Of a stretch of 64,000 bases of DNA, positions 59,579-64,000 are shown piece after piece. A program made the translations under genes and the position numbers. The stretch is from Wagnerdoeblera intermedia (GTDB lineage: Bacteria; Pseudomonadota; Alphaproteobacteria; Rhodobacterales; Rhodobacteraceae), in the NCBI RefSeq assembly GCF_042647465.1, contig NZ_JBHRVN010000006.1; one strand, 5' to 3'. The number at the start of each line of letters is the position of its first letter. Positions within the stretch are counted from its first letter, which is position 1. Under the pieces are notes generated by a model, which was given only the letters and a program-made list of their open reading frames with translations, was not told the origin of the DNA and ran no database searches.

Positions 59579-60568
59579 ATGACCCACACCATCCCCGCCA
59601 TCCGATTTTCCGAATACGGAGGGCCAGACGTCCTGTCGCTCTCCAATGTCGGCCTGTCCGCCCCCGGCCCGGGCGAGATCCAGATCCGCCATGCCGCCAT
59701 CGGCGTGAATTATATCGACATCTACCAACGCAAGGGCGTGTTCGGCCCCAAACTGCCGCTGCCGAACGGCCTGGGCGTGGAAGGCGTGGGCGAGATCACA
59801 ATGGTCGGACCCGAGGTCTCCGGCTTCGCGGTCGGGGATCGGGTGGCCTATGTCGGCGGCCCGCCGGGTGGGTATGCGACGCATCGTAACCTGCCGGCGG
59901 CGCGGGCGCTGCATGTGCCCGCCGGCCTGGACAGCGATACGGTCGCGGCAAGCGTGTTCAAGGGACTGACCGCCGAATACCTGACCAATCGCTGCATTAG
60001 CCTGCGGCCCGGCGACACGGTATTGCTCCACGCGGCGGCGGGGGGCGTGGGTTCCTTGGCCAGCCAGTGGCTCAAGGCGCTTGGCGTGACCGTGATCGGC
60101 ACCGTCGGCACCGAGGAAAAGGCACGGATCGCCCGCGCGCAGGGATGCGATCATGCGATCGTCTACAGCCGCGACGATTTCCGCGACGAGGTGATGCGGA
60201 TCACCGGCGGCAAGGGGGTCCGGGTCGTCTACGATTCGGTCGGCGCGGATACGTTCACGCGCTCGCTCGATTGCCTGCAACCGCGCGGAACGCTGGTCAG
60301 CTTCGGGGAAAGCTCGGGGCCGGTCGAACCTTTGGCGGTCGGTATGCTTGGCGCGAAGGGCTCGCTCTTCCTCACGCGCCCCTCGATCGCCCATTACACC
60401 GCGGACCGCGCGGAATATGAGGGCGCGGCTGAACGTCTGTTCTCCGCCATGAGAGATGGCACCGTCGTTGCCGGGAAACCGAGTGTCTACCCACTGGCGC
60501 AAGCCGCACAGGCCCATGCCGATCTCGAAAGCCGCAGGACGACGGGCGCGGTCGTCTTGTTGCCCTGA
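59579..60568 (+). CDS. qor: Quinone oxidoreductase (zeta-crystallin type, MDR superfamily)
   Basis: 329 residues from ATG 59579 (MTHTIPAIRFSEYGGPDVLS). GroES-like N-terminal domain, then a Rossmann domain with AAAGGVGSLASQWLKALGVT for NADPH. The QOR signature NYIDIYQRKGVFGPKLPLPN is intact and the zinc-binding residues of alcohol dehydrogenases are absent. It catalyses NADPH-dependent reduction of quinones or enones. Probably regulated by the divergent LysR protein. Confidence 0.93.
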   Translation: MTHTIPAIRFSEYGGPDVLSLSNVGLSAPGPGEIQIRHAAIGVNYIDIYQRKGVFGPKLPLPNGLGVEGVGEITMVGPEVSGFAVGDRVAYVGGPPGGYATHRNLPAARALHVPAGLDSDTVAASVFKGLTAEYLTNRCISLRPGDTVLLHAAAGGVGSLASQWLKALGVTVIGTVGTEEKARIARAQGCDHAIVYSRDDFRDEVMRITGGKGVRVVYDSVGADTFTRSLDCLQPRGTLVSFGESSGPVEPLAVGMLGAKGSLFLTRPSIAHYTADRAEYEGAAERLFSAMRDGTVVAGKPSVYPLAQAAQAHADLESRRTTGAVVLLP

Positions 60569-60763
60569 CACGAGCGACTGGCGGCTTTGGGCTCAAAGCC
60601 ACAATCTTTTGACCTTGCCGAGGAGAGGTCCCGGACCCCTTCCAGCCGATCGATAGCAGGGATGGGTTCTGGCATGGAGGCAGACGCCGAGCCTTCAGAG
60701 TGATATGCTTGCTTTGTCGATGTTACCGAAGAAGGGCGGGTGTGGTGGACAGGAGGAGCTATC

Positions 60764-61396
60764 ATGTCCATCGATCTTCTTCCCGCCCTTACGCCTAACC
60801 GCGTAAGTTGGAATAAGGGGCGCATTGTCGGTCAAAAGCGGCCGCTTTTACCCCGGCATGTCTGGTCGATCCGCGTCCGGCTTGAAATGACAGGCTGCGC
60901 CCGTGATCTCGCGCTGTTCAACATGGCAATCGACAGCAAGCTACGAGGATGCGACCTGGTGGCCATGCGGGTCCGAGATGTCTTCGTCGCTGGGCACGTT
61001 AAAGAGCGTGCCTCGATGACACAGAGCAAGACGGGAAAGCCTGTCCGGTTTGAGATCACTGATACGACGCGCCAATCCTTGGACCGTTGGATCCGGAACC
61101 CGGAAATGACCGGGCGCGAATTCTTGTGGCCAAGCCGGGTTCACGACAGTTTGCACCTGTCCACACGGCAGTATGCTCGGATAGTCCGCGGCTGGGTCGC
61201 GTCGCTCGGCCTCGAGGCTAGCGCCTACGGAACGCATTCGATGAGGCGCACCAAGGTTGCCCAGATTTACAAGAAAACCGGCAATCTGCGCGCCGTCCAA
61301 CTGCTGCTCGGCCACACGAAAATGGATAGCACGGTGCGCTATCTCGGGGTCGATATAGAGGACGCACTATCCCTGTCGGAAGCGATCGACCTGTAA
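60764..61396 (+). CDS. Tyrosine recombinase (phage integrase family)
   Basis: 210 residues from ATG 60764 behind AGGAGGAG. The catalytic set is complete: Arg61 (SKLRGCDL), His158 and Arg161 (HSMRRT), His184 (LLGHTKMD) and nucleophile Tyr193 (TVRYLGV). The protein is short because it lacks most of the N-terminal arm-binding region. Such short integrases are common on plasmids and may resolve multimers or move a small element. A 41-bp palindrome lies 110 bp downstream. Confidence 0.9.
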   Translation: MSIDLLPALTPNRVSWNKGRIVGQKRPLLPRHVWSIRVRLEMTGCARDLALFNMAIDSKLRGCDLVAMRVRDVFVAGHVKERASMTQSKTGKPVRFEITDTTRQSLDRWIRNPEMTGREFLWPSRVHDSLHLSTRQYARIVRGWVASLGLEASAYGTHSMRRTKVAQIYKKTGNLRAVQLLLGHTKMDSTVRYLGVDIEDALSLSEAIDL

Positions 61397-61403
61397 CCAT
61401 AAT

Positions 61404-61432
61404 GCCGATCGGCACTAAGCGTGCCGGTCGGC
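61404..61432. repeat. Inverted repeat after the recombinase gene
   Basis: GCCGATCGGCAC and GTGCCGGTCGGC (11 of 12 complementary) with loop TAAGC lie eight bases after the recombinase stop. It could be a terminator without a T tail. Confidence 0.5.
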
Positions 61433-61507
61433 CCTTGCCAGCCGACCGGTGCCTTCACTTGCCGCTAAACAGCATATCCGAAAGCCGCCGTCGGCCCTTA
61501 CCTGCCA

Positions 61508-61548
61508 TTTGTAGCTGACAGGGAGCGCCGCTTCCCGTCAGCTACAAA
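61508..61548. repeat. 41-bp near-perfect palindrome, possible recombination site
   Basis: Arms TTTGTAGCTGAC and GTCAGCTACAAA are perfectly complementary, extended by GGGA/TCCC after a one-base bulge, around a 7-base centre GCGCCGC. Two inverted arms with a 6-8 bp spacer are the form of a tyrosine-recombinase core site. It lies just beyond the recombinase gene. Confidence 0.5.
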
Positions 61549-61671
61549 ACGCAGCAGCATTCCATTATAGAGGTCGGCTATGACCTCATCACGCAGGCTG
61601 ATTATTTTTCTCATCCCGGGCCAGGGTTTCCGACGCAGATGCGCAGCGAGAACGGCTGATCGTTGCGGGTC

Positions 61672-62037
61672 TCAGGGCGTTTTGACGACCCGCCTCGGGG
61701 TCCTGCGGACAACCTCGACCTTCGCCATCAGTGCCTCAGTCTCCTCCCTGCTGCGCAGGACTTTGGTGGGTTGGTCTGAAGCTTCTTGTGCCGCTAAGGC
61801 GGCGCGCGCCTTCTCCACCTTCTTCGTATGCCGCCTCAACCCGTTGGCAATCTTGTCGTTGGACTTGCGGATTTCTTCCTGTTGCAGGCGTTCCTTGTTC
61901 CGGAGGCGCTCTCGCGCGGCCTCTCCCTCCGACCGGCCAACAGCATGCACGCGTTCGGTCCTTGGGTCGGGTTCTCCGAACCAGCCCGATCTCGGACCCA
62001 CCAAGGTTGATCCACCCCAATAGCTGCCCTTGCCCAT
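61672..62037 (-). CDS. Hypothetical plasmid protein with coiled coil
   Basis: The 121-residue protein starts MGKGSYWGGSTLVGPRSGWF, a Gly/Trp-rich N-terminus, followed by a highly charged helical region (RERLRNKERLQQEEIRKSND) likely to form a coiled coil. I know similar N-termini only as unnamed plasmid proteins. No enzymatic motif. Both ends and the composition support a real gene. Confidence 0.6.
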   Translation of the reverse strand: MGKGSYWGGSTLVGPRSGWFGEPDPRTERVHAVGRSEGEAARERLRNKERLQQEEIRKSNDKIANGLRRHTKKVEKARAALAAQEASDQPTKVLRSREETEALMAKVEVVRRTPRRVVKTP

Positions 62038-62253
62038 GTCGAACTCCGTCTCGCCTCAATCTAGATTGCCCGAGGTTCCATGCCTAAGCAAGGCCGCCCT
62101 AGCTGCGAGCGGCAGCCTGTGATGCTTGCAAGCGTTCTGGTGTGATCGTCCGCCTGCTCTGATCAAGGACGGAGCAGGCTTGGACGTCAGCTGCACAATG
62201 CTCGTCAGAAAATCGAACGCCCGCTTTCCGCCCAAAGCTGTCCTCTGGCCTGC

Positions 62254-62985
62254 TCAATGCCGCGTTTGCTTCCGCACCAAAGGGTCCGTCATCAGCAGCA
62301 ATGTCGCCTCCCATAGCGGCGTTTTCACATAGGCGGCCTTCTCCAACTGATACCGAGGCTTACCGCTGATCTTATCGAGAAGCCCAATCCAGACCAGTGG
62401 CCGCAGAACGTGGAGCGAGAGCGCATGCGATCCGTCATCAAAAGATGGCCGATCGCGCTCCGTCGGGTCTTCGCAGAAGATCTCCCGTAAACGGGCACCT
62501 GTGACCCCGCCCTCGGCTTCGACATTCAGAATATTCAGATAAATCCGCCAGTCGGGACGGGCCTCGGCAGCGTCAAATCGCGACAACGCGCTGTGATTAA
62601 ATTCTGTGAGCCACCATGGCAGGATCTCAGAGAAGAGCGCGGCGGGACGGCCGGCAAGCGCCTGCCCGGCTTTGGTTAGCCGGAAGCTGCCCTTGTAGTG
62701 ACGACCGAGCTTCATCTGGAGCAGCAGGTCATGGATGACCATGAGTGGCAGAAAATCCTGCTCATTGAGCACACGGTTGACGGCGTAGAGATCCTCGGGC
62801 CGATGGCCGGGCCAGTCGAAGTGATGCGCGGCCCATTCAACGAACACCCGCTTAAAAGCCGTTGAGGGTGTGAGCGGGATGGGTCCGTGCTCTTCGATCC
62901 AGGCCATGAGGAGAAGGATGCTCCGGATCAGTGGAGAGCCTTGCAGGGCAGGAAGATCATCAGGGATCGGTTTCAGGGCAATCAT
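62254..62985 (-). CDS. Hypothetical protein with winged-helix-like segments
   Basis: 243 residues from ATG 62985 (MIALKPIPDDLPALQGSPLI). The upstream frame to 63048 is Pro/Ala rich and unlikely to be coding. Segments IHDLLLQMKLGRHYKGSFRL and TKAGQALAGRP resemble winged-helix wings; the C-terminal part ends KTPLWEATLLLMTDPLVRK. No named family. It lies next to conjugation genes on the same strand. Confidence 0.6.
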   Translation of the reverse strand: MIALKPIPDDLPALQGSPLIRSILLLMAWIEEHGPIPLTPSTAFKRVFVEWAAHHFDWPGHRPEDLYAVNRVLNEQDFLPLMVIHDLLLQMKLGRHYKGSFRLTKAGQALAGRPAALFSEILPWWLTEFNHSALSRFDAAEARPDWRIYLNILNVEAEGGVTGARLREIFCEDPTERDRPSFDDGSHALSLHVLRPLVWIGLLDKISGKPRYQLEKAAYVKTPLWEATLLLMTDPLVRKQTRH

Positions 62986-63073
62986 AGGGTGTCTCCTCGC
63001 TGCGGATCCTGCCGCGGGAGGAGGCGGAGATCCAGCACCCCGGATCAAAGTTTGTGACCGGGGGTGCCGGATT

Positions 63074-63790
63074 TTAATGTCCCAACCGCCGTGCGCGTTC
63101 AGCTATGCGGGCGATTTGCGCGCCGCTGCTCAGGGCTGCTGCCCGCGCCGCTGCAGGCGTGTGAACAATAGCGCGCCCGGCGAGCTCTGCGCCGCTCAGG
63201 TCGCCGCTTCGCGCCCGGGCTTGTTTGGCGAGACCGCGCGTCAAGCCTGCCGCCCCCGCAGCCACCGCCGGCCCCGCGACCAGCATGAAGTTGCCGGACA
63301 GCCCGCGGACGATGATCGGGGTTGTCGCCACAAATCCCTTCGCCAGAAACACCATGACAAAGAAGGGTACCAGCGCCCCGATATTGGTGGCCGACTCCGG
63401 GTCGCCGAGCTCGTCGAGAAGAGCATTCGCCATGCCCACGACCGTTGAGAACATTGCCGCTATCACCACCGGGTAGAAGGCGTAGCTTACGGTGGTCGAG
63501 ATCCAACGATGGAAATAGTCCTTCGTGGCATCAAAAAGCGAGAGGGTGATCATCAGAGGCGCGAGGCCCAGCATAAGCGACAGCATCATCTTGCCAAAAA
63601 TCAGCACGATACCGGTGAGAAATCCCAGCATGCTTAGCATGATGAGACCCAGCCCACCCAGAATGGCGCCGGTCATCCAGCTGAGATTATTGCCGATGGC
63701 GTTCAGGTACTTGCTGAACTCAGAAATGAGATCGTCAAACTCGTGGGCGAAGTGAGCAGCGTCGCCCCCGGATCCGCCGACTGAGGCGAC
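63074..63790 (-). pseudogene. VirB6/TrbL-like conjugal transfer membrane protein, N-terminally truncated
   Basis: About 239 residues remain of a polytopic VirB6/TrbL-type channel protein: WMTGAILGGLGLIMLSMLGF, LTGIVLIFGKMMLSLMLGLA, APLMITLSLFDATKDYFHRW and ISTTVSYAFYPVVIAAMFST. The frame is cut at 63790 by the IS110-family element, so the N-terminal half is missing. It is a second transfer-gene remnant, about 36 kb from the tra cluster on the left. Confidence 0.8.
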
Positions 63791-64000
63791 TAGCAACTGT
63801 ATCTCTCACGCCGTTGCGGCGGTCCATTTCTGCCGGCTCTTGCACAGGGTGTTCGCGATGGTGACGAGCTTTCTGGCAACTGCGGTGATGATGACCTTGT
63901 GCGGTTTTCCGGCCTTGCGGAGGCGGTCTGCGAAGGATTTCAGGCTCGGGTTATGATTTGCCGCGACCAAGGCTGCTTGGAACATCACGTGTCGCAAAGC
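63791..64000 (-). mobile_element. IS110-family element running off the window
   Basis: The element end at 63791 begins TAGCAACTGTATC. The transposase frame (stop at 63806, open through 64000) encodes ALRHVMFQAALVAANHNPSL, then KPHKVIITAVARKLVTIANT and ends CKSRQKWTAATA, the C-terminal end of an IS110-type transposase. It has truncated the VirB6-like gene. The same 36-bp tail is at 52603-52638. Confidence 0.85.

Overview
The window is most likely part of a repABC-type plasmid (or a plasmid-derived replicon) of a Rhodobacterales alphaproteobacterium, probably Paracoccus or a close relative. The evidence is the complete repABC replication/partition operon, aerobic-type cobalamin genes including bluE and cobC, a pseudoazurin, a TRAP-transporter catabolic operon, Fnr-type boxes and many transposable elements. 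I see no rRNA, tRNA or CRISPR array.

Layout. (1) 1-13.0 kb is a cobalamin (B12) block: cobM (cut by the window edge), cobB, cobA and cobF; a cobalamin riboswitch driving btuB-btuF-btuC-btuD plus an unknown gene; then cobC, bluE and cobD. A second cobalamin riboswitch on the minus strand faces a small unknown gene. (2) 13.0-16.6 kb is repC, repB and repA on the minus strand. Palindromes that fit the repABC parS pattern lie up to 3 kb downstream of repC, two of them inside genes. (3) 17.0-21.4 kb is a third cobalamin riboswitch followed by a second corrinoid/siderophore-type ABC importer whose ATPase is frameshifted in a C run, then pseudoazurin and a methyltransferase. (4) 21.4-26.8 kb is a wrecked conjugation cluster: traN split by an IS256-family element, truncated traB and traK. 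(5) 26.8-33.8 kb is an intact catabolic island: a LacI regulator divergent from a TRAP transporter, a VOC protein, a RuBisCO-like protein and a DUF1537 sugar-acid kinase.

(6) 33.8-46.2 kb is a transposon graveyard with small host genes between the elements. It holds a cold-shock gene interrupted by an IS5-family element with a TA duplication, an intact csp paralogue, a cytochrome c, an HPP-CBS protein, a parA gene cut after 11 codons, and a composite in which two inverted IS1111-group elements sit in the two terminal repeats of one IS5/IS903-type element. A 92-bp mini-element with the same outer ends and a 9-bp target duplication lies at 33.9 kb. A 44-bp hairpin sequence has inserted into two unrelated transposase genes. 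(7) 46.4-52.4 kb is a stress / low-oxygen cluster: two Usp proteins, an SDR, a cytochrome c, a P1B-type metal ATPase, a VIT-family carrier and a group III truncated haemoglobin, with an Fnr-like box between the divergent units. (8) 52.6-54.3 kb is a hipBA toxin-antitoxin pair with three operators spaced exactly 49 bp apart. (9) 54.7-60.6 kb holds redox genes: two F420-type dinucleotide-binding paralogues and a flavin monooxygenase divergent from an HxlR regulator, then a LysR regulator divergent from a quinone oxidoreductase. (10) 60.7-64.0 kb has a small tyrosine recombinase next to a 41-bp palindrome, two plasmid hypotheticals, and a VirB6/TrbL-like gene truncated by an IS110-family element that runs off the window.

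The two main functional themes are B12 synthesis and uptake under riboswitch control, and an island that imports an unidentified acid and probably phosphorylates it and cleaves it with a RuBisCO-like enzyme.
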